In this document: positions 9,445-22,100 of the stretch, one piece after another
Numbering within the stretch: position 1 is the first letter of the stretch
Layout of the letters: each line of letters opens with the position of its first letter
NCBI GenBank assembly: GCA_020137815.1
Contig: CM035353.1
Coordinates: forward strand, 48,501-112,500
Source: Hormiphora californensis
Lineage: Eukaryota > Ctenophora > Tentaculata > Cydippida > Pleurobrachiidae
Direction: 5' to 3'
Length of the DNA: 64,000 nt
The notes under the pieces: model-generated
Told to the model about the DNA's origin: nothing
Databases searched by the model: none
What the model saw: the letters and a program-made list of their open reading frames with translations, nothing else
Translations under genes and position numbers: made by a program

Positions 9445-10140
9445 GGCACTGCTAGCCCGACCACTAACAAAAGCACTAACAGAACCACTAACAAAAGTGA
9501 TTCGGGAAAGCTTATTACAGTCGGACCCCGATTTAGTGGCCCCCGATTTAGTGGCAGGATTTTGTTCCCCCGAGGATGCCACTAAATCGGGGTCCGACTG
9601 TATTAGTACGAGACGATACGAGATATGGAATATGATTCGGGGAGCCTATTAGGAGTGTTAGACGACATGAAACACGATTCGGGGAAGATTGCCGTCTCTT
9701 TGCCTCCATATCCCCCTCTCCGTCTCGCTATATCTCGGTCCCTCTCTCTTTCTCTGATGTTGACGGTCCATGTAGAGGAACTACCAAAAAGGAGGTGGTG
9801 AACTAGTGGTCAGGGAGGTCAAGAAGATAGAGAGGGAGAGAGAGAGAGACAGAGGTAGAGGTAGGGAGGGGGGTAGGGAGGGGATAGGGATTGAAAGAGA
9901 AAGCAATCTTCCCCGAATCGTGTCTTATATCGTCTAATACTCCTAATAGGTTTCCCCGAATCGTATTCCATATCTCTTATCGTCTCACACTGCCCTAATA
10001 AGCTTTCCCGAATCACATGCTTAACATCCCGTATTGTCTCACATTGCTAATAAGGGGTCCCCGAATCGTGTCACATATCCATCCCCCTCATTAGAATTTG
10101 TTAGAGGTTTTGTTAGTGGTCGGGCTTTCCTAACAGTGCC
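9445..10140. mobile_element. Inverted-repeat element with 8-bp duplication, hosting a nested MITE
   Basis: The ends are GGCACTG and CAGTGCC, with extended imperfect inverted similarity through CCCGACCACTAACAAAA. The duplication GTTCTGTC lies at 9437-9444 and 10141-10148. The interior is a loose palindrome of GATTCGGGGA motifs. No transposase is seen. The 8-bp duplication suits a hAT-like or related family. Confidence 0.7.
9518..9600. mobile_element. Pogo-like MITE with CAGTCGGACCCCGATTTA ends
   Basis: An 83-bp element with perfect inverted termini CAGTCGGACCCCGATTTA, flanked by TA on both sides. It is inserted inside the larger element at 9445-10140. CAGT termini with TA duplications suit Tc1/mariner pogo-type MITEs. 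Relatives lie at 15773-16643, 27356-27437, 37640-37898 and 62898-63171. Confidence 0.75.
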
Positions 10141-10414
10141 GTTCTGTCAATAAATAATTCAAATCGGCCAGTTATTGATATTAATATTATATATTAAATA
10201 TATATTTATAAAAAGGAGTGAGTCAATAATATAAGCAGGGAGGTGGTCGGAGTTTGTTATTTGTTTTGTGCACAGGGAGTTGTCCGTTTCTCGCACCTTA
10301 AACTACTTTATTTTTAAACGTTTTTAACTGAAAAGAGAGGATTTACATTTAGCATGTATTGATCCCTACCGAGTACCGGTGTTTTATTATGTGCCATATA
10401 AGGAGAGAGATATA

Positions 10415-11246
<832 letters not shown>

Positions 11247-11426
11247 CTAGTCCATGTTTTTTATGTACCAGTCCCAATCACAAAACCGGCCAATGTTCCG
11301 CTCAAATTCCATAAAAAGTTCCATTCTCTCTTCATTGACGTAGTGCATTAGGGTTATATCAGTGTCGTAGCAGAATTGTTGTGGCGAAAAAGCGTGGAAA
11401 TAGGGTACCAAGCCAACGGGTTCAAA
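11247..11426 (-). CDS. Third GT31-type terminal exon (copy 3)
   Basis: Minus-strand exon opened by a CAG acceptor at 11427-11429 and closed by TAG at 11247. It encodes FEPVGLVPYFHAFSPQQF, then TLMHYVNEERMELFMEF and GRFCDWDWYIKNMD. It aligns along its length with the exons at 12226-12414 and 13125-13307, keeping LxPV, the HYV and FM blocks and the FC near the end. It could be an alternative last exon of the GT31 gene or a leftover of a tandem gene copy; no matching upstream exons are seen beside it. Confidence 0.6.
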   Translation of the reverse strand, partial: FEPVGLVPYFHAFSPQQFCYDTDITLMHYVNEERMELFMEFERNIGRFCDWDWYIKNMD

Positions 11427-12225
11427 CTGAGAGAGAGGGGAGTGTTAGGGGTCATATTCGGGGAAAATACTGGGGGGGGGGTGTTAAATGTTATATGGGC
11501 GGAAGGGTGATGTTAGGGGTCATATTCGGGGAGTATTAGGGCAGTTTTAGGGGGTTGTTGTGGGTATTCAGGAGAAGAATCTTGTGATAGACATAATATA
11601 ATCGATGTGACAAGTATTTGAAAGTGATATTTTGTGTGTTGGTTTGTAATACAAAAATGGTTAACAGACCTTCAGATAGTTCGTCTTTATCAGCTACATC
11701 AGTACTGCTAGCAGGAAATTTATACAGCATCATTCCAAATCAATTACAGATGTATCTGCTGCATTAGGGTATTATATAATTAGTATATTTAACCATTTTT
11801 GCAGCGCCCAATTCTGAATCAGATGTTCCTTCTTTCTTGTTTTCAAAACTTAGTTTTGCAGTTGTCTGACCATTTGGCAGCGAAGCCACGTACAGGGGAT
11901 AGCGCGACGTGCCCAATCTGACCATTTATCCCTCCTTCCCAAGTTCAAAAAGTTAAAACATCATTTGTGATTTGGTCTGAAAGAGTTAACACACACACAA
12001 TCTAAAAGATCCCAAATAGTATGTACATGCACTGTCTTTAAAAAATAAAAATACTTTCATTTCTTAAATTAAAACACCGTCCTCATGGCAACAAATAGTT
12101 AGCAATTCAAAAGTTTAAATAACGTGTTACTATGTTAGAACCTGCAATTGTAATTCCCTCAACTAAATAAATAACAAACAGTTCCTTCTCTCTCCATAAC
12201 AAATTGATTCCCCAATATTCCCTAA
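11427..12225. other. Spacer between terminal exons, no gene recognised
   Basis: Includes a G-rich patch near 11470 and AT-rich sequence. No EDAFIG-type exon is found here that would serve the copy-3 terminal exon. Confidence 0.4.
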
Positions 12226-12414
12226 TTATTTGATAATGTCTTTGTGGTCCACAACAAATTGTGCATCACAAAACCTTCCAATCCTCCTGAAATACTCCAT
12301 GTACTCCACCATGTAATTATCCAGGACGTAGTGTAGCAGTGTGGTTACCTCCTGGTCGCAGTATTTGTGGGGGTACCACGGCCGGAATGCTGGAACCAGG
12401 TCCACTGGATCGAG
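12226..12414 (-). CDS. Second GT31-type terminal exon (copy 2)
   Basis: Minus-strand exon with CAG acceptor at 12415-12417 and TAA at 12226. It encodes LDPVDLVPAFRPWYPHKYCD, then LLHYVLDNYMVEYMEYF and GRFCDAQFVVDHKDIIK. It parallels the functional-looking terminal exon at 13125-13307 (LDPV, PHK.CD, HYV, FC..QFV.DH) and splices in the same phase, so an alternative 3' exon is possible. Confidence 0.65.
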   Translation of the reverse strand, partial: LDPVDLVPAFRPWYPHKYCDQEVTTLLHYVLDNYMVEYMEYFRRIGRFCDAQFVVDHKDIIK

Positions 12415-12850
12415 CTGGGAAATGGGGAACATGGGTTGAAGTGCAGGCTGGACAATGGGAACTGTATGAAGACACTGAGGTTATTATATGTATTCGAGTA
12501 ACATGGTGTTCACTAGTGCATGGATGATGGAAAGAAGCATCAAAAAAGTTTTGCACTGTTAAATGACTAAATGAGGTATTTGGAGTACCTTCACAAGGTA
12601 TCGAATCAAGAGTAGTGTGTATGTGATGAATCGCACAAAAAGTCAGCGTTGAGAAATAGCTCTGAATGAGACAGCGAGTTGCATGCATCAGATTATAAAC
12701 ACAATATATTAAGATCTAACTACGGCCCCTCCCCCCGCTAACTAATTAGTAAGCCAAGTTTTAGTAGTTATTTTATTTTCCTTGTGGTTGGTACTATCCT
12801 GGCTTATAATACCTTTATTATTACCCCCTCCTACTGACACCACAGTATAA

Positions 12851-13146
12851 CACAACTCACCTCATATCCTCCTTAATTGGCATGGTCTAGGACACAACTC
12901 ACCTCATGTCCTCCTTAATTGGCATGGTTTAGGACACAACTCACCTCATATCCTCCTTAATTGGCATGGTCTAGGACACAACTCACCTCATATCCTCCTT
13001 AATTGGCATGGTCTAGGACACAACTCACCTCATATCCTCCTTAATTGGCATGGTCTAGTACACAACTCACCTCATATCCTCCTTAATTGGCATGGTCTAG
13101 GACACAACTCACCTCATATCCTCCTTAATTGGCATGGTCTAGGACG
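12851..13146 (-). repeat. 42-bp tandem repeat copied from the end of the GT31 terminal exon
   Basis: Seven units of 42 bp begin at 12851, 12893, 12935, 12977, 13019, 13061 and 13103. On the minus strand each contains GTCCTAGACCATGCCAATTA, the last codons and stop of the adjoining exon, followed by GGATATGAGGTGAGTTGTG, which carries a good donor consensus. The array has thus expanded from the coding end into the 3' untranslated region. Confidence 0.85.
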
Positions 13147-16100
13147 AACTGGGAACTACAGAAAGTATCACGTTCTCTGATGGACTCCATGAACGGCAAC
13201 ACCAACTTGTCCGCCTTTACATAGTGCATCAGCACTACATCTGGTTTATCGCATGTTTTGTGTGGGGCAAAGGCACGGAACGCAGGTTGAAGGGCGACTG
13301 GATCCAACTGTTTCAGGTGTATTGTTGTGTGTTGAGGAGGAGGTTAGCAGGGGGGTGGGGGTATTATTATACAGCTCTTTACTGGATCATGCGAAGCCAG
13401 GAGAGGAGGGATGCATAGCTAAGATCCTTACTACAGTTCCAAAATGTAGGGAGTGCATGGCGGTATAATATACTAGCCTCCCTATATTTTGATACTGTCT
13501 AGTTTGTGTTTGTATATATATACCTTTGCGTGGTATGCTAACACACCAATAAAGGCGTCTTCAACTAGGAAAAGAGGTTGAACTCCCGAATAATGGACTT
13601 CTAATAGTTTCTGAAAGGAAAAGAGGTTGGACTCCTGAATAATGGACTTCTAATAGTTTCTGAAAGGAAAAGAGGTTGGACTCCCGAATAATGGACTTCT
13701 AATAGTTTCTGAAAGGAAAAGAGGTTGGACTCCCGAATAGTGGACTTCTAATAGTTTCTGAAAGGAAAAGAGGTTGAACTCCTGAATAATGGACTTCTAA
13801 TAGTTTCTGAAAGGAAAAGAGGTTGGACTCCCGAATAATGGACTTCTAATAGTTTCTGAAAGGAAAAGAGGTTGGACTCCCGAATAGTGGACTTCTAATA
13901 GTTTCTGAAAGGAAAAGAGGTTGAACTCCCGAATAATGGACTTCTAATAGTTTCTGAAAGGAAAAGAGGCTGAACTCCCGAATAATGGACTTCTAATAGT
14001 TTCTGAAAGGAAAAGAGGTTGAACTCCCGAATAATGGACTTCTAATAGTTTCTGAAAGGAAAAGAGGTTGGACTCCTGAATAATGGACTTCTAATAGTTT
14101 CTGAAAGGAATAGAGGTTGCACTCCTGAATAATGGACTTCTAATAGTTTCTGAAAGGAAAAGAGGTTGAACTCCCGAATAATGGACTTCTAATAGTTTCT
14201 GAAAGGAAAAGAGGTTGAACTCCCGAATAATGGACTTCTAATAGTTTCTGAAAGGAAAAGAGGTTGAACTCCCGAATAATGGACTTCTAATAGTTTCTGA
14301 AAGGAAAGGAGGTTGAACTCCCGAATAATGGACTTCTAATAGTTTCTGAAAGGAAAAGAGGTTGGACTCCTGAATAATGGACTTCTAATAGTTTCTGAAA
14401 GGAAAAGAGGCTGAACTCCCGAATAATGGACTTCTAATAGTTTCTGAAAGGAATAGAGGTTGAACTCCCGAATAATGGACTTCTAATAGTTTCTGAAAGG
14501 AAAAGAGGTTGAACTCCCGAATAATGGACTTCTAATAGTTTCTGAAAGGAAAAGAGGTTGCACTCCCGAATAATGGACTTCTAATAGTTTCTGAAAGGAA
14601 AAGAGGTTGAACTCCCGAATAATGGACTTCTAATAGTTTCTGAAGGGAAAAGAGGTTGGACTCCTGAATAATTGACTTCTAATAGTTTCTGAAGGGAAAA
14701 GAGGTTGGACTCCTGAATAATGGACTTCTAATAGTTTCTGAAAGGAAAAGAGGTTGAACTCCCGAATAATGGACTTCTAATAGTTTCTGAAAGGAAAAGA
14801 GGTTGGACTCCCGAATAATGGACTTCTAATAGTTTCTGAAAGGAAAAGAGGCTGAACTCCCGAATAATGGACTTCTAATAGTTTCTGAAAGGAAAAGAGG
14901 TTGAACTCCCGAATAATGGACTTCTAATAGTTTCTGAAAGGAAAAGAGGCTGAACTCCCGAATAATGGACTTCTAATAGTTTCTGAAAGGAATAGAGGTT
15001 GAACTCCCGAATAATGGACTTCTAATAGTTTCTGAAAGGAAAAGAGGTTGGACTCCCGAATAATGGACTTCTAATAGTTTCTGAAAGGAAAAGAGGCTGG
15101 ACTCCTGAATAATGGACTTCTAATAGTTTCTGAAAGGAAAAGAGGTTGAACTCCCGAATAATGGACTTCTAATAGTTTCTGAAAGGAAAAGAGGTTGAAC
15201 TCCCGAATAATGGACTTCTAATAGTTTCTGAAAGGAAAAGAGGTTGGACTCCTGAATAATGGACTTCTAATAGTTTCTGAAAGGAAAAGAGGTTGAACTC
15301 CCGAATAATGGACCTCTAATAGTTTCTGAAAGGAAAAGAGGTTGAACTCCCGAATAATGGACTTCTAATAGTTTCTGAAAGGAAAAGAGGTTGAACTCCT
15401 GAATAATGGACTTCTAATAGTTTCTGAAAGGAAAAGAGGTTGAACTCCCGAATAATGGACCTCTAATAGTTTCTGAAAGGAAAAGAGGTTGAACTCCCGA
15501 ATAATGGACTTCTAATAGTTTCTGAAAGGAAAAGAGGTTGAACTCCCGAATAATGGACTTCTAATAGTTTCTGAAAGGAATAGAGGTTGAACTCCCGAAT
15601 AATGGACTTCTAATAGTTTCTGAAAGGAAAAGAGGTTGCACTCCTGAATAATGGGGGGGGTTCAACCTAAAAATTTCCATTTCCATTTGCCAAAATCCGG
15701 GTATCGATGGAAATTTTTAGAAATTTTTAGAAATTTTTAGAAGTTTTTAGAAATTTTTAGAAGTTTTTAGTACAGTCGGACCCCGATTTAGGGACACCCT
15801 CGGGGGAAAGGGTCTTGTCCACTAAATCGGGGTGTCCACTAAATCGGGGTGAGCCATATTTGGCCCATAAAAAACCTATTTTATGCCCAAAATGCTATAT
15901 TATTAAGACACATCTAACTGTTATATGCAATAGTCATGTATTGATGACATGATCATTTCTGATTAGAAATAGAAAAAATATAAAATAATTTTTTTTCAAA
16001 AAAATGTGAAAAAATTTCTAAGTTATACCAGCCCGTCCGATTTGTGTTTCGAATCGGTGCAGCTTACTGGATGTCCTGTCTAATTAGCGGGTTCTTAACG

Positions 16101-19100
16101 AACCGATCCGTGATACCATGCCGAATTGGGGCACCGTAAGCGGGTGAGGAAGTATCAAAATTTCAAAATAACTTTATCTCTCAAAATTCATGGGGAGCAC
16201 CGATCAAAGCATTGACAATCCGTACTGTAAAATTTTGCAAAAAAGTTTTAAAATTTTTTAAAGGTATGCCAGCCACATCCGAATCGTGTTTCGAATCGGT
16301 GCATCTTATCGCATGTCCATGTCCTGCTGCTAATTAGACGGAACGAATCGAAACGTGATCCCCATCGAATCGAAATTTTGACGCTTGGTGAACTTGTGAT
16401 TCAATGGCCCCATGCGGATCACGTATCGGTTCGTTCCGAATCGTCTATTTAGCAGCAGGATATGCGATAAGATTCACTGATTCGAAACAGGATTCGAACG
16501 TGGCTGGTATCTTTTTGAAAAATTTTCAAAAAATTTCACAAAAAATTTTACAAAAAAAATTCAAAAAATTTTCGGGGGAAAAAAATCCTGTCCCTAAATC
16601 GGGGTGCCACTAAATCGGGGGCCCCTAAATCGGGGTCCGACTGTACTAAAAATTTCCAAAAATTTCTAAAAATTTCCAAAAATTTCCATTAATTTCCAAA
16701 AATTTCTAAAAATTTCTAAAAATTTCCAAAAATTTCCATTGACCAAGAAAAGAAAAATTAACAAAAACTTGAAAATATATAAACACAGTTGTCGAAGAAC
16801 TGGTTCCTTTTCCTTACCTCTTGTGACAACTGAGCATCAATAAGTTATTGAATGATAGATAAGACATCAATATCATATATTTTTGGGCAATCCGTACAAT
16901 TTCTTCAGAAATCATAGCTTCATTGGACAACTAAGGACGCGGACGTCTCGAAAACTGATTTAAAAGTAAGTTACCAAATAGCACAAGATACCTTATGTAC
17001 TTATATAAGGTGCTATTTGGTAACTTACTTTTAAATATTCCTTCGGACGGGTCCTTTTACCATGACTAATGCTTAAAAATTTAATACCGTAGTAGATCAG
17101 TTTTCTTAGCATACAATATAGAAACTTAAACTCTTTTTTAAACTCGATAAGGGATATAGCGAGAATAAGTACTAACTTACTGTCGAAAACATGCATAGAT
17201 TACCTGTCATTACCTTGGAATTGGGTTACCGACGAACTTATATAAACTTCTAAAAGTTTCTAAAAATTTCTAAAAATTTCTAAAAATTTCTAAAAACTTC
17301 TAAAAATTTCTAAAAATTTCCATTTACTAAAAACTTCCAAAAATTTCCATTGTCCATAAATTTCTAAAAATTTCTAAAAATTTCTAAAAATTTCCAAAAA
17401 ATTCTAAAAATTTCCAAAAATTTCCAAAAATTTCTAAAAATTTCTAAAAATTTCCAAAATAAAATTTCCACACCGGAAGTCGTCGGTGAACTGATCAAGA
17501 AACACCCACCTAGTTCAGAGACATCATCCCTTCTTCAAGGACCAGCACTCCCGAATACACATTGCATGTTCTCTGAGATATCAGCTGGGGCAGTAACCAA
17601 GGCAGCGAAAATGTTATCCGGATCAGGAGGACCATCAGGGGCTGACTCCGATCTATGGAAGCATATGCTGCTATCCAAGAAACTCAGTCCTGCATCTTCC
17701 GAGCTAGCGCAGGCTATTGCCACCTTTGCCTTCAAACTAGCAACAGAACCTACAGATCCAAAACTTTTATCAGCCTATGTTGCATCTCGCTTGGTTCCAC
17801 TGAGCAAACGGCCAACAGGTATCAGGCCCATTGGAATAGGGGAAGTTCTGAGGAGACTGGCTGGAAAAGTCATTACCCAAGCTCTCAAACCAGACCTGAT
17901 AGAGTGTACTGCACCCGTCCAGCTGTGTGCAGGGTTGGAAGGCGGCGTTGAAGCTGCTGTTCACGCTGCTAGAGACTTGTTTGATCTTGAGAGTACTGAA
18001 TGTTTATTGTTAATTGATGCGAGTAATGCTTTCAACTCCCTAAATCGAATTGCTGCTTTAAACAACGTTAAATACACTTGCCCTGAATTTAAGATTTATT
18101 TACAAAATACATATGGACTAACCGCGAACTTATTTTTATGCGATGGCGAGAACAATGAAGTTTTGAAGTCGTCTGAAGGGACAACCCAGGGAGATACTGC
18201 TGCTATGCATATGTACGCTTGCTGCCTAATGCCGCTTATACGGTCTGTTGAGGATAAGGACTCTAAATTGACTCAAATCTTTTACGCAGACGACGGCCTT
18301 GGCGGGGGCACTCTCAGTACTGTAAAAACCTGGTGGGAGAAAGTTAAACAAGATGGACCTGGTTATGGCTATCTCCCAAATCCAGGGAAATCCTGGCTGA
18401 TTGTGAAACCAGAATTTGAAGAAGCTGCTCGATCCATGTTCCCTGATGTAAACATCACTTCTCAGGGCCAGCGCTACCTGGGTTCATACATTGGTACGGA
18501 GGAAGGTCAGGCAGAGTTTGTGAGGAGCGAAGTTGCGAAATGGGAGAGTGAAATTGATCAGATTTGTGACATTGCCCTGAACGAACCTCAGCTTGCATAC
18601 ACTGCATACAACATCGGACTATCAAAACGTTGGAGCTATCTCATGAGAACCACTCCTGGGATTTCGGATCAACTAGGCACTATTGAGGAGAAAATTCATC
18701 AGAAGCTCCTCCCTGCGATAACCGGTCAGCCAGTTGTAAATGAAACCTTGAGATTGGTTGCAGCCCTCCCTGTAAGATTCGGAGGACTAGGAGTAGACAA
18801 CCCTCAAATATCATCAGACTCAGACTACAGTTTCTCAAAGTTTGTTACTGAAGAGCTCTCAGTTGCAGTCCTAGCTCAACAGGAAACATTCAAAATCAAC
18901 CAAAAGGAACGAGCAGAGAAGAAAACCCTCATCCACCGAACCAAGAACGATATTCATCAGAAGAAAATCGACGAGATCAAAAACATGATGACTACAGCTG
19001 AAATCAGAAACCTGGACCTACTCACGGAAAAGGGGGCCTCATCCTGGTTAACATGTCTCCCTCTCCAATCTTTGAACTTCACCCTCAACAGACAGGAGTG

Positions 19101-22100
19101 GCACGACGCCATGTCAGCCCGTTATAACCTGCCTCTCGTCGGACAGGCCTTACCTCAGCATTGCGCATGTGGGGAAGAAAACACCATCGATCACCTCATA
19201 TCCTGTAAACTCGGAGGTTTTGTATGTTTCCGACACAACAACGTGAGAGATTTCATTGGCCACGAACTGAATAAAGTATGTGTCGACACTAAGATCGAAC
19301 CCCATCTCCTAAATGTTAGAGGGGTGAATCTTCCGGCTGGCACTATAACAGCCGATGGGGCCAGACTTGACATCAGTAGTCGCGGCTTTTGGTCGGATAT
19401 GGACAATATCTATTTCGATGTAAGGATTTTCAATCCAAGGATATCGTCCAACTCAAACCAGACCATCGCCAAAACATATGAAAAACACGAGAGAGAGAAG
19501 AAAACATCCTACCTCCACCGTGTCCTAGAGGTGGAAAAGTCAACATTCACACCACTGGTAATGTCAACTACAGGGGGCCTCGGAAGGGAATTTAATAAGA
19601 CTTTGAAACAATTGGCTGAGAAGAAGGCGACTAAAACAGGATATTCATACGATCAGTGTATCCGGTACCTGAGGCTAAGGTTGTCATTTGCCATGGTCCG
19701 CTCCGTCACCATTTCCATCAGGGGGCACCGCGGACGACTGAGGGCAGAAGGCAGCAGCGGTCGGGATGACAGTATCTACCAAATAGACTAAATCTTTATT
19801 TATATGATTTATTGACCCCGTTTGTTTAATTTATTATTGACATTGTAAGTGTGTGTACCACTATTTATATTCAAGGCCAATATCGGCCGACCCCCCCCCC
19901 CAAAAAATTTGCCAAAAAAGTGGGTATCAATGGAAATTTTTAGGGTTGAACCCCCCCCCAATAATGGACTTCTAATAGTTTCTGAAAGGAAAAGAGGTTG
20001 AACTCCCGAATAATGGACTTCTAATAGTTTCTGAAAGGAAAAGAGGTTGAACTCCTGAATAATGGACTTCTAATAGTTTCTGAAAGGAAAAGAGGTTGAA
20101 CTCCCGAATAATGGACTTCTAATAGTTTCTGAAAGGAAAAGAGGTTGAACTCCCGAATAATGGACCTCTAATAGTTTCTGAAAGGAAAAGAGGTTGAACT
20201 CCCGAATAATGGACCTCTAATAGTTTCTGAAAGGAAAAGAGGCTGAACTCCCGAATAATGGACTTCTAATAGTTTCTGAAAGGAAAAGAGGTTGAACTCC
20301 CGAATAATGGACTTCTAATAGTTTCTGAAAGGAATAGAGGTTGGACTCCCGAATAATGGACTTCTAATAGTTTCTGAAAGGAAAAGAGGTTGAACTCCCG
20401 AATAATGGACCTCTAATAGTTTCTGAAAGGAAAAGAGGTTGAACTCCCGAATAATGGACCTCTAATAGTTTCTGAAAGGAAAAGAGGCTGAACTCCCGAA
20501 TAATGGACTTCTAATAGTTTCTGAAAGGAAAAGAGGTTGAACTCCCGAATAATGGACTTCTAATAGTTTCTGAAAGGAAAAGAGGTTGAACTCCCGAATA
20601 ATGGACTTCTAATAGTTTCTGAAAGGAAAAGAGGTTGGACTCCTGAATAATGGACCTCTAATAGTTTCTGAAAGGAAAAGAGGCTGAACTCCCGAATAAT
20701 GGACTTCTAATAGTTTCTGAAAGGAATAGAGGTTGAACTCCCGAATAATGGACTTCTAATAGTTTCTGAAAGGAAAAGAGGTTGAACTCCCGAATAATGG
20801 ACTTCTAATAGTTTCTGAAAGGAAAAGAGGTTGCACTCCCGAATAATGGACTTCTAATAGTTTCTGAAAGGAAAAGAGGTTGAACTCCCGAATAATGGAC
20901 TTCTAATAGTTTCTGAAGGGAAAAGAGGTTGGACTCCTGAATAATTGACTTCTAATAGTTTCTGAAGGGAAAAGAGGTTGGACTCCTGAATAATGGACTT
21001 CTAATAGTTTCTGAAAAAGTCAAACGGTGTGTCAGGGAATATACTTCAAAGTTCAAAGATAAATTCAACCCTCACAAACAAAGAGGGGAATGAAGTCCAA
21101 TTGAATTTGTACATCGTGTACTTATACATGTCATGTTGTATTTACTCTAATACAGAATAATGAGAATCACTATATATAAATTGCTAGATAGTTACCATAA
21201 TAGCTTGTTTGTTAAGGGAATATCCGCCACCACTACAATATGGGGGGAAACGATCAGGCTCCCACTCTTCCTTAGTCACCTGGTACCTTCCATTCCTGAA
21301 CACCGGCATTCCTGAAACACGTAACTTAATGGGTATGCAGTATAACTAAATGTGATATTACTAAATGTGATATTACTGAATGTGATATTACTGAATGTGG
21401 TATTACTAAATGTGATATTACTAAATGTGATATTACTAAATGTGATATTACTAAATGTGATATTACTTAAGGGTACGCTAACCAAATTTTTTTTTCGAGT
21501 GCAGGGAAATCTCTCACCGCAGGGTTGTAGGCCATGCAAAGGAGACCTCAAATATGCAATTTTAGCCCTCAAGTCGAATTCATATTTTTGCTACAGCCGT
21601 TTTAAAATCGTCTTGAAAATTTCTGAAAAGACGTTTTTGACACCCTAAAAATACATTTTCAGGGCTAGAAGCTTAAAATTATGGGGATTTGAAGGGGATA
21701 GGAAGGTTTATCGACACAAAAATTTTTATTAAAATCGGTGATGATTTTCGGTCTTGAGATTGATTTACTTTTTTCCCTCTTAAAGGCCCTATTTAGCAAA
21801 GTTCCGAAAGTTTGTGAAGGCTGTAAATTGGTGAAAAGTTGCGTCTAACGATTATCTAAGTGGCCACAAATTTTTGGCGTGTCCTTATTTGAGACAAGTT
21901 GTACAGAGCTTTTTTTGTGAAAGCCGTTTTTTTAGAAATAAAGAAATAGCCTGTATCTCAAAAACGACTGATTTTAGAGACCTGAGACCAAGCTTAAACG
22001 ATTCAGAAGGTCCGATTTTGGGGGGGTCTTCTGAGAGACATTTTTCTCCTACTTCAACGGTTTTTGCTGTAATTGCGAAAAAGGATTTAGCAAGAAGGTG

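Larger units (their letters stand above)
15655..19959 (+). mobile_element. Element with inverted ends and 8-bp duplication, carrying a reverse transcriptase gene
   Basis: Inserted in the 49-bp satellite: AATAATGG lies at 15647-15654 and 19960-19967, and the satellite resumes in register. Ends are inverted: (G)n TTCAACCTAAAAATTTCCAT on the left, the complement ATGGAAATTTTTAGGGTTGAA(C)n on the right. Both ends also share, in direct orientation, a GCCAAAA...GGGTATC.ATGGAAATTTTTAG block, so the left end is itself a hairpin. Inside are a nested pogo-like MITE, A/T-rich 11-bp repeats, a 79-bp hairpin and one large ORF. Ordinary non-LTR elements lack such termini. The family is not recognised. Confidence 0.8.

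Noticed and set aside
13565-21016. CRISPR-like array
   Set aside because: Units are contiguous 49-bp repeats with no unique spacers, in a eukaryotic genome; it is a satellite.
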